Assembly (NCBI RefSeq): GCF_049671445.1 | Contig: NZ_JBATUX010000118.1 | Location: 252,976-316,975 of the forward strand | Source: Paenisporosarcina sp049671445 | Lineage (GTDB): Bacteria > Bacillota > Bacilli > Bacillales_A > Planococcaceae | DNA length: 64,000 nt | Direction of reading: 5' to 3' | Shown here: piece by piece, positions 54,397 to 63,373 of the stretch | Position numbering within the stretch: position 1 is the first letter of the stretch | Layout: each line of letters opens with the position of its first letter | Program-made: the position numbers and the translations under genes | The notes under the pieces: generated by a model | Told to the model about the DNA's origin: nothing | Seen by the model: only the letters and a program-made list of their open reading frames with translations | Database searches by the model: none

Positions 54397-54980
54397 CTTA
54401 TGTGGTAATTAATTAGTTTATCAATTAATAATAGCGTCATTGTAAAATATTGCTAATATAGTTCGAAAGACATGCTTATCAAACAATCTTATTTAGAAAA
54501 TGCTAAAAAGAGCAAATAAAATATCTCCAATTAATAGGGTTTGAATTTTAATGAAATAACATGAAAAACTTGAATAATTAGTAAAATTATTTATTGAAAT
54601 TTGGAAAATAAATAAAGAAAAATAGGCTAAATGTAATGCAATCATTAAATTTACGATGAAGTTCTTATGGTCGATATTTCATCGATTTAAGGACTAAATA
54701 CTCATTTTTAATATAGTGGATAAATTATCTCAGTTTATTAATAAATTTATCAATTGATATAAACCTAGTAATACCATGTTTCTTATTCGAATTTACATAT
54801 GTTTGACAAAGCTCCATACACTTCAATTTACCTATTGTGAAAAAATTGAGTATGGTAATTAAATCTCAATTCTAAAAACCTGGAATATCTACGACAAAAT
54901 ATGACAGAAAAACTACTTTCATTCTTATATAGTTTAACTAACAACTAGAGGTTCACGATTTACACCATTGAGACTGTTTA
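54397..54980. other. AT-rich intergenic upstream of the S8 protease
   Basis: About 580 bp with no gene seen. A TATAGT at 54928–54933 is a possible -10, but the -35 spacing is poor. The length suggests room for regulators of the protease gene. Confidence 0.5.
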
Positions 54981-54998
54981 CCTAAATGACTATTTAGG
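54981..54998. promoter_or_regulatory. Perfect inverted repeat before the S8 protease
   Basis: CCTAAAT and ATTTAGG (seven-bp arms, four-base centre), 104 bases before the protease start and about 50 after a possible -10. It may be an operator or an RNA hairpin in the leader. Confidence 0.4.
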
Positions 54999-55102
54999 AA
55001 AGGGGGCAAAGGTGTTTTTATGTGGTCATTTTTAAATGCTTGTAAATGACGAACAGCTTTACGAAGGGGAAGAAATGGTTGATATTAAAAGGGGGAAGGA
55101 AG

Positions 55103-58100
55103 ATGACGAAGAAAATTCATTCTAAGAAGTCGTTCAGCATGGCTGTTTCTTTACTCATGACGTTTTCATTAATTGCACCTGGAGTCGCGAGTGCGGAAGC
55201 AACAGGTAACTTACACCAATCGGTTTATAATTCGAACTTAATTGCAAAGGAAAAGATTAGTGATCGGTTATTATCGAATTTTAAAGATGATGAGAAAGTA
55301 ACCTTCTTAATTAAGTTCAAGGAAAAAGTGGATACGCAAGAAATTGCAGCTTCAGCTAGGGAAAGTGCCGAAAAAGCAAATTTACCTTCCAAAAAATCGT
55401 TACTCGTTAAACGTTCAGCGATTGTATCCGAGTTAAAGGCAAATTCTCTTGAAGAACAGCAAAATGTGAAACAGTATCTTGAAAGCGAAGAAACTAAGGG
55501 AAATGTTAAAGATATTAATTCGTATTATATTGTAAATGGGATGGCGGTAACAGCAACGAAAGAAGTTGCAGAAAAGGTAGCATCATTTCCAGAAGTTGAA
55601 AAAGTGCTTCCAAACGAAACTCGTCAACTATACACTACGAAAACTGAAGATGTTTTGGCCCCTGAATCTGAAGTTGCCAACGTTGAATGGAATGTGTCGA
55701 GAGTTAAAGCTCATGACGTTTGGGCAATGGGTATTGATGGATCCGGTACTGTAGTTGCAAGTATTGATACGGGTGTTCAATGGGATCATCCGGCATTAAA
55801 AGAAAAGTACCGTGGTTATAATGCTTCAACAGGTCAAGCTGATCATGACTTCAACTGGTTTGACGCTACTGCTGGACAAGCTACACCTTATGACGACTTA
55901 GGTCATGGTACGCACGTAACAGGAACTATGGTAGGTAGCGAAACAAACGGCTCTAACCAGGTTGGAGTAGCACCTGGAGCTAAATTCATTTCTGTTAAAG
56001 CATTTGCTGCAAATGGTGGTACAGATGTGGATTTATTAGAAGCTGCACAATGGATTTTAGCTCCAACAGATTCAGAAGGAAATGCACGTGTAGACATGGC
56101 ACCAGATGTTGTCAACAACTCTTGGGGCGGGGGACCGGGTCTTGACGAATGGTATCGTGATGTAGTAACCAACTGGCGAGCAGCAGATATTTTCCCTGAA
56201 TTTTCAGCAGGGAACACGACTGCATCTAATCCCGGAGGCGCTGGTTCGGTTGCATCACCTGCAAACTACCCGGAATCTTTTGCAACTGGTGCAACTGACA
56301 TTAACAATGCAGTAGCGAATTTCTCATTAAGAGGACCTTCACCTTATGCTGAAATCAAACCTGATATCTCGGCACCGGGTGTCAACATCCGTTCTTCTGT
56401 ACCGGGTGGTGGGTATGAGGGTGGCTGGAATGGCACATCAATGTCAGGACCAGCTATATCAGCAGTGGCGGCAATGTTGCGCCAAGTTAACGCTGATTTG
56501 AGCGTTGATGAAATGGAACAGATTTTACTTGATACAGCAATCCCGTTAACTGACACGCAATATCCAGAAACACCGAATCATGGGTATGGATACGGTTTAG
56601 TTGATGCTTATGAAGCTGTATCTTCTATCATGAATGGTATTGGAAAAATTGCCGGGCAAGTTACTAAACAAGGGGAAGATGACGAAGCTCCTGTTTTTGA
56701 ACATAGTTCTCCTATTGAAACATATGAAGGATTGGATTTGGACTTGACGATTTCTGTGACAGATAATGTCAGTGTAGCTTCCGTCGAATTAAGTTATTTA
56801 GAGGAAAATGGTGAATGGCAAAATTTAGAAGCAATTCGTCAGTCGGGTGATTATAAATCTGGTGAGTACGCTGTAACAATTCCAGGAGCTGCTATATCAG
56901 GTGAGTCATTAACTTACAAATGGACAATCAATGATTTTGGAAACAATGCTGTAAACAGTGAAGAATACTCAGTTGAAGTTAAACCGGGTATTACGGTTGG
57001 ATACTTTGAAGATTTTGAAACTTCTAACACTGGCTGGACTTCATTCGGTGAAATGGACAGCTGGGAGTGGGGCGTTCCAACTTCTGGACCAGGAAATGCG
57101 GCTTCTGGTGAAAAAGTATATGCAACTAATTTAGATGGGACTTATGATAATCGTATGAACGCAACACTTGTGTTACCTCCAGTTGATTTACCAGAAGGTG
57201 ATTCGTACCTGCAGTTCAAACATTGGCATAGTTTTGAACAATCTTCATCTGGAAGAGCTTGGGATTACGGTCATGTCTTTGTTTCCACAGATCAACAAGA
57301 GTGGACACAATTACAAATGTTCCAAGGAGAATCAGGGGCATGGTTAAATGGAGAAGTAAACTTGTCAGAGTATAGCGATCAACGAGTTTACTTAGCATTC
57401 CACGCATTCTCTGATGGCAGTGTACTAAGAGATGGCTGGTATATTGATGATGTAGCATTAGCAGATAGTTCACAAAGTGGTGATGTTGCAAAAGGGGGAA
57501 ATGATGCTAAGAATGAAAATGGAAAGAGCCTTGGAGTAATCAAGAATATTGAAAAAGAAGTAATGAAAGAAGCGATTGACCCAACGAAAATCAGACCAAT
57601 CGTGACTGGAAAAGAAGAAGCACCAGTGTCTGAGTCACCAATCAATCCGACACTATTACCTTTAGGAGCGCAAGTTAGCGTACTTGAGTCAGGGCGTTCA
57701 GTTTATACAAACCCTGCAGATGGCACTTATTCAATCACGCATGCTCCAGGAACATTTACTGTAAAAGCAGAAGCCTACGGTTACCATACTACTCAACAAA
57801 CTGTGGAAGTTTCAGCTGATGAAACAGCACAAGCGGATTTCACATTGGATGAAGTGGCACAAAATGTAGTAAGCGGAACCATTACTGATGAATCGACAGG
57901 CGAAGGAGTTGAAGGCGCTACTGTTCTACTAGTTGAAGATGCCAACATCACTCCTGTTGAAACAGATGCATCAGGTAACTATTCAATCACAGCTTATGAA
58001 GGAGATTACACGTTAAAAGTTATTGCTCGTGGCTATCATGGTCAAGAAGCACCAGTTACAATCAGTGAAGATGCACTTGAATTAAGCCTTGCTCTAGAGC

Positions 58101-59449
58101 CGTTCTACACATATCCAGGCGGCGAAATTGGTTATGATGATGGAACAGCTGAAAATGCTCGTGCTTTTAATGCAGCAGGCAATGCTTGGGCAGTAAAAAT
58201 GTCACTTCCTGAAGGAAAAGAAAACGGTATTGTTACTGATGGCGTATTCCGCTTCTGGGATACTGAATGGCCAGTCCCAGGTGGTACAGAGTTTGCAGTA
58301 GAAGTTTGGGATGCAAGTGGTGTTGACGGGGCACCTGGTAGAAATCTTACAGGAACAATCAATGCAACAGCATTACGAAACGGTGAATGGACAGTAGTCG
58401 ACTTATCAGATCATAACATTGTTGTGAATGGTGACTTCTACATGGTCTACAGACAAACATTTGCGAATCCAAACACACCAGGTCTAGCAACTGATGAAAA
58501 TGGAGTAAATGCAGAAAGAAGTTACCAAGGAGTTTCTGGTACCTGGTCACCTTCACCCGCAGCGGAAGGTAACTACATGATCCGTGCTCGAGTAAGTTAT
58601 GAAGTAAATACTCCAGTCATAACTTCACCAACAGATGACTTAGCAACAAATGATTCAGCTATTACAATAGAAGGAACTGCTTCACCTACTACAACTATTC
58701 AGTTAAAAAATAATGGTGAAGAAGTGGGATCTGTAGTAGTAGGAGATGAAGGTACATTCGCCATCCCAACTGAATTAACAGAAGGATCAAATGAATTTAC
58801 TGCAGTCTCTATACTCGATGGTAGAGTTACAGGTGAATCTGCTCCAGTCACAGTAATTTTGGATACAATGAACCCTGAACTTACAATCGATAGCCCGATA
58901 GATGGCGATAAAACGAATAGGGAAACGGTAACAGTACAAGGTACTGTCGAAGATGAAAATCTTGATTCTGTAACAGTAAACGGTCAAGATGCTGCTGTCG
59001 AAGAAAGTAGTTATTCAAAACGTATTCTATTGGATGCTGGTGAAAATGAAATAACTGTAGTCGCAACGGATTTAGCAGAGAACAGTATTTCGAAAACAGT
59101 TACTATTACTGCCAAATATGTTGCGCCAGTTATTGAAAACGTAAAACCAGCCGAAGATGTCAACCTGAAAACAGGAAAAAGCGTAAAAATTGAATTTGAT
59201 AGTGAGCCAGGATTAAAAGCATCATTCGTTATCCATATGCCCCTAACAGATTTTGGAGCTCAAGTTCAAAATGCAACAGAGATGCCAATGATGGAAGAAT
59301 CTGACGGCCACTATGTTGGATATTATACAGCTACAAAAGGAACAGTTGCTAAAGGTGCAGTGATTGAAGTGAAAGCTGTGGATAGCTTCAAAAATGAAAC
59401 ACGCGAAACTGCAGCAGGTAAACTGAATATTAACCTTAAGAAGAAGTAA
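55103..59449 (+). CDS. Secreted subtilisin-family protease, bacillopeptidase F-like
   Basis: 1448 residues. Signal peptide (to about SAEA, residue 32), a propeptide/inhibitor-like region (about 60–185), an S8 catalytic domain with Asp222 (SIDTGV), His268 (GHGTHVTG) and Ser446 (GTSMSGPA), an Ig-like segment, an immune inhibitor A/MAM-like domain (about 630–790; YFEDFET), two carboxypeptidase-regulatory-like beta domains (about 850–990), a further beta domain and two Ig-like repeats (about 1170–1340). There is no LPxTG or membrane anchor, so release into the medium is expected. ATG 55103 behind AAAGGGGGAAGG. Probably an extracellular scavenging protease. Confidence 0.93.
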   Translation: MTKKIHSKKSFSMAVSLLMTFSLIAPGVASAEATGNLHQSVYNSNLIAKEKISDRLLSNFKDDEKVTFLIKFKEKVDTQEIAASARESAEKANLPSKKSLLVKRSAIVSELKANSLEEQQNVKQYLESEETKGNVKDINSYYIVNGMAVTATKEVAEKVASFPEVEKVLPNETRQLYTTKTEDVLAPESEVANVEWNVSRVKAHDVWAMGIDGSGTVVASIDTGVQWDHPALKEKYRGYNASTGQADHDFNWFDATAGQATPYDDLGHGTHVTGTMVGSETNGSNQVGVAPGAKFISVKAFAANGGTDVDLLEAAQWILAPTDSEGNARVDMAPDVVNNSWGGGPGLDEWYRDVVTNWRAADIFPEFSAGNTTASNPGGAGSVASPANYPESFATGATDINNAVANFSLRGPSPYAEIKPDISAPGVNIRSSVPGGGYEGGWNGTSMSGPAISAVAAMLRQVNADLSVDEMEQILLDTAIPLTDTQYPETPNHGYGYGLVDAYEAVSSIMNGIGKIAGQVTKQGEDDEAPVFEHSSPIETYEGLDLDLTISVTDNVSVASVELSYLEENGEWQNLEAIRQSGDYKSGEYAVTIPGAAISGESLTYKWTINDFGNNAVNSEEYSVEVKPGITVGYFEDFETSNTGWTSFGEMDSWEWGVPTSGPGNAASGEKVYATNLDGTYDNRMNATLVLPPVDLPEGDSYLQFKHWHSFEQSSSGRAWDYGHVFVSTDQQEWTQLQMFQGESGAWLNGEVNLSEYSDQRVYLAFHAFSDGSVLRDGWYIDDVALADSSQSGDVAKGGNDAKNENGKSLGVIKNIEKEVMKEAIDPTKIRPIVTGKEEAPVSESPINPTLLPLGAQVSVLESGRSVYTNPADGTYSITHAPGTFTVKAEAYGYHTTQQTVEVSADETAQADFTLDEVAQNVVSGTITDESTGEGVEGATVLLVEDANITPVETDASGNYSITAYEGDYTLKVIARGYHGQEAPVTISEDALELSLALEPFYTYPGGEIGYDDGTAENARAFNAAGNAWAVKMSLPEGKENGIVTDGVFRFWDTEWPVPGGTEFAVEVWDASGVDGAPGRNLTGTINATALRNGEWTVVDLSDHNIVVNGDFYMVYRQTFANPNTPGLATDENGVNAERSYQGVSGTWSPSPAAEGNYMIRARVSYEVNTPVITSPTDDLATNDSAITIEGTASPTTTIQLKNNGEEVGSVVVGDEGTFAIPTELTEGSNEFTAVSILDGRVTGESAPVTVILDTMNPELTIDSPIDGDKTNRETVTVQGTVEDENLDSVTVNGQDAAVEESSYSKRILLDAGENEITVVATDLAENSISKTVTITAKYVAPVIENVKPAEDVNLKTGKSVKIEFDSEPGLKASFVIHMPLTDFGAQVQNATEMPMMEESDGHYVGYYTATKGTVAKGAVIEVKAVDSFKNETRETAAGKLNINLKKK

Positions 59450-59461
59450 GAGACTACTGAT

Positions 59462-59508
59462 AAAAGATACTAAAGAGATTGTAATAATCTCTTTAGTATC
59501 TTTTTTTT
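59462..59508 (+). terminator. Terminator after the S8 protease
   Basis: A 19-bp perfect stem (59462–59480 with 59486–59504) with a five-base loop and eight T. Confidence 0.95.
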
Positions 59509-59858
59509 GTACTATGAGCGTGAACACAAAAAGTGAGAATATAGGATAAAAAAGGTATGGTAAAATGAAATTCACATATAGAAATGAAAATTTTTCTTTT
59601 GGCAGCACCTTTGGGACTTAGAGTTCAATCATTTAACCGTAAAATGAACAAGGAAAATCATTCACTCTACAAAAGTTTGGCATAAATGCGATAATATTGA
59701 CTCAATAGGCAACCTTTATTTTTACTTTTATCAAAACAGAGAGGTCGATTCTATCCTTTTTCCTCATCTGAATATAGTGGGTGATATATTTAATCACTTT
59801 GAATTGTTTAAAATAAACCATTTTTCAATAGTAAAATACATAAAAGGTCGTGAAGAAG
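59509..59858. other. AT-rich intergenic, no gene seen
   Basis: About 350 bp before the MFS gene. A TAAAAT at about 59832 could be a -10 element, but no acceptable -35 is placed with it. Confidence 0.45.
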
Positions 59859-61109
59859 ATGAATACGGAATATGAAAATTGGAAAAAGAATATTATTATC
59901 TTTTTAAGTAGCCAGACGATATCACTTTTTGGTTCCTCACTGGTTCAATATGCGATTATGTGGCATATTACACTTACTACACAATCTGGAATGATGATGA
60001 CGTTGTTTATATTATGTGGATTCATCCCTACTTTTATATTATCGCCTTTTGCAGGAGTCTGGGCAGATCGATACAATCGAAAAGTACTCATTATCTTATC
60101 GGATGGACTGATTGCTGTTGCAACTCTTATAATGGTAATTGTCTTTTTAATGGGATATGAGGATGTTTGGTTATTGTTTGCTATGTCAGCTATTAGAGCA
60201 ATAGGAACTGGTATTCAAGGTCCAGCCGTAGGGGCAATTTTGCCGCAAATTGTTCCAGAGGACAAACTGACAAAGGTAAGCGGAACAAACGGAAGTATAC
60301 AGGCTATTATTATGTTCGTTTCTCCAATGGCAAGTGCGGCATTACTGACAATGGCTTCATTAGAAATCATTTTCTTTATAGATGTGGTTACTGCAGCTAT
60401 TGCAATTGTAACTTTGCTCGTATTCTTAAAAGTACCGGTTCATGCAAAGGCATCCGAGGTACAAACCTCAAGCTATCTTGATGATTTCAAAGCAGGTTTA
60501 ACCTATATTAATAACCATGCTTTTTTGAAAACATTCTTTTTGTTTTTCGCATTGTTTTTTGTTTTGATGGCACCGGCTGCATTTTTAACTCCATTACAAG
60601 TGGTTCGGAGCTTTGGTGATGAGGTATGGCGATTAACTGCAATTGAAATAGCCTTTTCAATTGGAATGATGGTAGGGGGAGGTATTATAGCTTCGTGGGG
60701 AGGCTTTTCAAACAAAGTGCATACGATGACAATTGCCACTATTATAATGGGGATTTGTACGATTGGATTAGGGGTTATCCCACTATTTTGGGCGTATTTA
60801 GTCTTCATGGCGATATTCGGTGTGTCAGTGCCAATCTTCAATACTCCGTCGACGGTATTAATCCAAGAGCGAGTCGAGGGTGATTACTTAGGTAGAACAT
60901 TTGGTGTATTTGGGATGATTGCTACATCTATGATGCCGATAGGAATGCTCATTTTCGGGCCCATGGCAGATGTCGTAAAAGTTGAGTGGATACTATTGGG
61001 TACGGGAGTGCTTATGTTGTTACTTGGCCAGTTATTAGGAAGAAACCAAGTATTATTAAAAGCAGGTGTGCCTGTAGTTATTCCAGAGTCATCTGATTTA
61101 ACTTTATAA
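59859..61109 (+). CDS. MFS transporter, macrolide/drug-exporter-like
   Basis: 416 residues with about 12 membrane helices. The loop 2-3 motif FAGVWADRYNRKVLI is the MFS signature, and the sequence style (FLSSQTISLFGSSLVQYAIMWHIT at the N terminus) is that of MefA-like drug-efflux proteins. Export of a small molecule is inferred; the substrate is not. GTG at 59850 is too close to AAAAGG, so ATG 59859 is chosen. Single-gene unit with its own terminator. Confidence 0.87.
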   Translation: MNTEYENWKKNIIIFLSSQTISLFGSSLVQYAIMWHITLTTQSGMMMTLFILCGFIPTFILSPFAGVWADRYNRKVLIILSDGLIAVATLIMVIVFLMGYEDVWLLFAMSAIRAIGTGIQGPAVGAILPQIVPEDKLTKVSGTNGSIQAIIMFVSPMASAALLTMASLEIIFFIDVVTAAIAIVTLLVFLKVPVHAKASEVQTSSYLDDFKAGLTYINNHAFLKTFFLFFALFFVLMAPAAFLTPLQVVRSFGDEVWRLTAIEIAFSIGMMVGGGIIASWGGFSNKVHTMTIATIIMGICTIGLGVIPLFWAYLVFMAIFGVSVPIFNTPSTVLIQERVEGDYLGRTFGVFGMIATSMMPIGMLIFGPMADVVKVEWILLGTGVLMLLLGQLLGRNQVLLKAGVPVVIPESSDLTL

Positions 61110-61117
61110 AAGATATA

Positions 61118-61160
61118 AACGCTTTGATACGGTTAAATCGCCGTTTCAAGGCGTTTTTTG
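61118..61160 (+). terminator. Terminator after the MFS gene
   Basis: A 15-bp hairpin with one wobble and one mismatch (61118–61132 with 61141–61155) followed by T residues. Confidence 0.85.
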
Positions 61161-61441
61161 TTAGGTTTGTTTATCGCAATTTTTAATTTTTAATCGAATA
61201 TAACACTTTAGAATTTCGTTACATTCAATTTTTTTTTGAAAGTATGTATAAAAGTTAAATTAGATGTTAATAATATAAGCAAATAACCATTTTCATTTAC
61301 TATTGAATTAATAGTTTTAATAATAGATTTGTCCTTAAACTTATCAAATCGTAAATACAGTATATAAAATAAAATATGTAATAGGGTTATTTCTTGAGTT
61401 GCATTATGAAATAGAAAAGAAGAAGGGAGGAAATAACTCTT

Positions 61442-61624
61442 ATGAAAACGTTTATAAACAAATTTGCAGAAGCAATTGGCATTGGTATTATTTTACTACT
61501 ATTTAATCCCGAGTTAATAGTAGTAGGATCTAGTATTAGAGAGAATGCATACGAGTCAATTGTAGTGAGCCTATTAGTAATAATAATCGTTTTGATTTTA
61601 AGAAAACCCAGATCAAGAGCATAA
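61442..61624 (+). CDS. Small membrane protein (60 aa), unknown
   Basis: Two hydrophobic helices (about 10–29 and 40–53) and a basic C terminus (RKPRSRA). A good ribosome site (AAGGGAGG) precedes the ATG by 11 bases. No family recognised. The 280 bases upstream hold nothing notable. Confidence 0.55.
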   Translation: MKTFINKFAEAIGIGIILLLFNPELIVVGSSIRENAYESIVVSLLVIIIVLILRKPRSRA

Positions 61625-61786
61625 CCATTGAAAAAATTATTTAAATCATAAATCCTGAGCTGACAACCTAATTATTGGGAGGAATCGTAAATCTCCATTA
61701 AATGGTTCAGAAATCTCCAATACAGGGAAAGAACAATTAAAACTTTGAGTTCGATCTAGAATTTGCTCAATAAAGGAGTGATGTTA

Positions 61787-62317
61787 ATGAAGAAGGCTAT
61801 ATTTTTGGATCGTGACGGAGTAATTAATGAAGTGCTAACAGATCGGGTTAAATTTGTAAATAAGCCACATGAGCTATACTTCTTACCAGGTGTACCAGAA
61901 GCAATTAAAAAGTTAAATCCTTTCTTTGATTTCATTTTTGTGGTAACTAATCAAGGTGGAGTTGGATTGGGATTCATGAAGGAAACTGAGCTCAATAAAA
62001 TACATGACCATATGCTTTCTGAATTAAAGAAGGAAGGGGCAATTATCCATGGCGTGGCTTATTGTCCTCATAAACCAAAATCGGGTTGTGCTTGTCGCAA
62101 GCCAAACAGCAAATTAATTACAGATCTCAGTAAAAAGTATGATATTGAATTATTCCAATCCTATATGGTAGGAGACACCGATACAGATATTATCGCAGGG
62201 AAAAAGGCAGGTACAAAGGGTGTATTCTTAGGTCAGAGTGATCCGCTTGCCGATGCTGTTTTCCCTGACTTAATAAGTGCTGTAGATTGGATTATAGAAG
62301 ATACAACGAGAAAGTAG
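61787..62317 (+). CDS. HAD-IIIA phosphatase, GmhB/histidinol-phosphatase-like
   Basis: 176 residues. Motif I FLDRDGVINE with the two catalytic aspartates, motif II VTNQGG, and motif IV VGDTDTDI. The zinc-binding loop C-x-H-x(5)-C-x-C (CPHKPKSGCAC) is characteristic of the GmhB and HisB-N group. No heptose or histidine genes lie nearby, so the substrate is open. ATG 61787 behind AAAGGAGTG. Confidence 0.9.
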   Translation: MKKAIFLDRDGVINEVLTDRVKFVNKPHELYFLPGVPEAIKKLNPFFDFIFVVTNQGGVGLGFMKETELNKIHDHMLSELKKEGAIIHGVAYCPHKPKSGCACRKPNSKLITDLSKKYDIELFQSYMVGDTDTDIIAGKKAGTKGVFLGQSDPLADAVFPDLISAVDWIIEDTTRK

Positions 62318-62543
62318 AGGTATTCTCTTTTTATTAAACATATAATTGATTCTTCTTTAGTTAAAGGGTGAAGCCTCGGCTGCTTATACTTATGGCTATG
62401 TATCTTCGAATGTTTGTTTTGGAATGGAGCGTAAATAGCGATTGTTTACGGAGGATTTGAAGAAAAGTTGGGACATCGGCAGCTAAGATAGAAAATGCAA
62501 CTCATAACGCTATTTTTTTAGATAAAGTGTGATTTGATAAAAT
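62318..62543. other. Intergenic, no gene seen
   Basis: No reading frame with a ribosome site on either strand; no repeat that I can match elsewhere in the window. Confidence 0.4.
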
Positions 62544-62590
62544 GCACCCACTCAATACTTGAGGTATGTAAGGTGGGTGCTAATTTGTTA
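62544..62590 (+). terminator. Hairpin, possible terminator
   Basis: GCACCCAC (62544–62551) with GTGGGTGC (62573–62580), a long loop containing a smaller CTCA…TGAG stem, then a moderately T-rich tail. It lies 225 bases after the HAD gene. Confidence 0.55.
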
Positions 62591-62633
62591 AAATTACATT
62601 TTTGATTTCATGTTTTTTCACTTCGTTAGTAGG

Positions 62634-62912
62634 CTACTCTTTTTTTGTTGTGTATTGGATAGATGTATTTTTACCTTTCAACGATCTGGTACCTATTTCT
62701 GCAAATTCACTAGCAAGTTCTGCTTTAATACCATCTGGTTTAATTTTTTGGTGAGTGGATTTGTTTAGAACTTTCAATGCTTTGGTACCAATCTCTGCAA
62801 ATTCACTCGCGGTTTCTTCTTTTATTCGACCTGGTGGGATTTTTAGGCTTTTTGGCGTTTGAGGTAAAGTGTTTTTGCTATTACTTGACGATTTATGTTC
62901 ATCTCTGCCCAC
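62634..62912 (-). CDS. Two-unit SASP-like protein (candidate)
   Basis: 92 residues, basic, Ser/Thr/Lys-rich, with no signal or membrane segment. It contains an internal duplication: KEETASEFAEIGT (31–43) and KAELASEFAEIGT (63–75), 32 residues apart. These resemble the K-x-E-(I/L)-A-S-E-F-G segment of alpha/beta-type small acid-soluble spore proteins, which is the cut site of the germination protease GPR. Start GTG at 62912 behind AAAGGATGA. Assignment as a spore protein is inference; the protein is not a standard SASP. Confidence 0.5.
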   Translation of the reverse strand: MGRDEHKSSSNSKNTLPQTPKSLKIPPGRIKEETASEFAEIGTKALKVLNKSTHQKIKPDGIKAELASEFAEIGTRSLKGKNTSIQYTTKKE

Positions 62913-63373
62913 ATTACATCATCCTTTCTAAATTTAGGTTCGTATTAGTTTGTCTTTTGAAGTCATATTCATGTATATAAATTTTAAAAAAATGTTCCGT
63001 TTTTACACTTCTAAATAACATGTTCATTTGTCAGGAACAATCTTGGAAATAAATCTCGATAATATAATTTTACGTGTTTTTTTTGAAACACTTCATTAAG
63101 AATAAGCTCTCAGATGAAATGTCTGAGAGCTTATTCTATTGTATGTAACAAAGCTTTTATCTTAGATTTTACAAATCAATAGTTGACTATTCTACTGAGA
63201 AATACCATTTATTGATCCAAAATATCTAAAGATTAACATTAATAAGTATGAAGTTTTTATATCGACTTTCCTCAATCATAGTAAATTGTTCCTTCGCAAA
63301 ATAAAGTTATTAATTAAACTTTTTATATGCCAAATTTTCTATATAATTAAAAAATATGGAAGGGGTAATAATA
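62913..63373. other. Intergenic with one strong hairpin
   Basis: About 460 AT-rich bases. The only structure is the hairpin at 63100–63136. A TATAAT at 63342–63347 lies 27 bases before the SUKH gene and may be its -10; its -35 is poor. Confidence 0.5.
63100..63136. terminator. 15-bp perfect hairpin without T tract
   Basis: Arms 63100–63114 and 63122–63136 pair perfectly around a seven-base loop. Neither strand has a clear T tract after it, so it may be a weak bidirectional terminator or another structured element. Confidence 0.45.
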
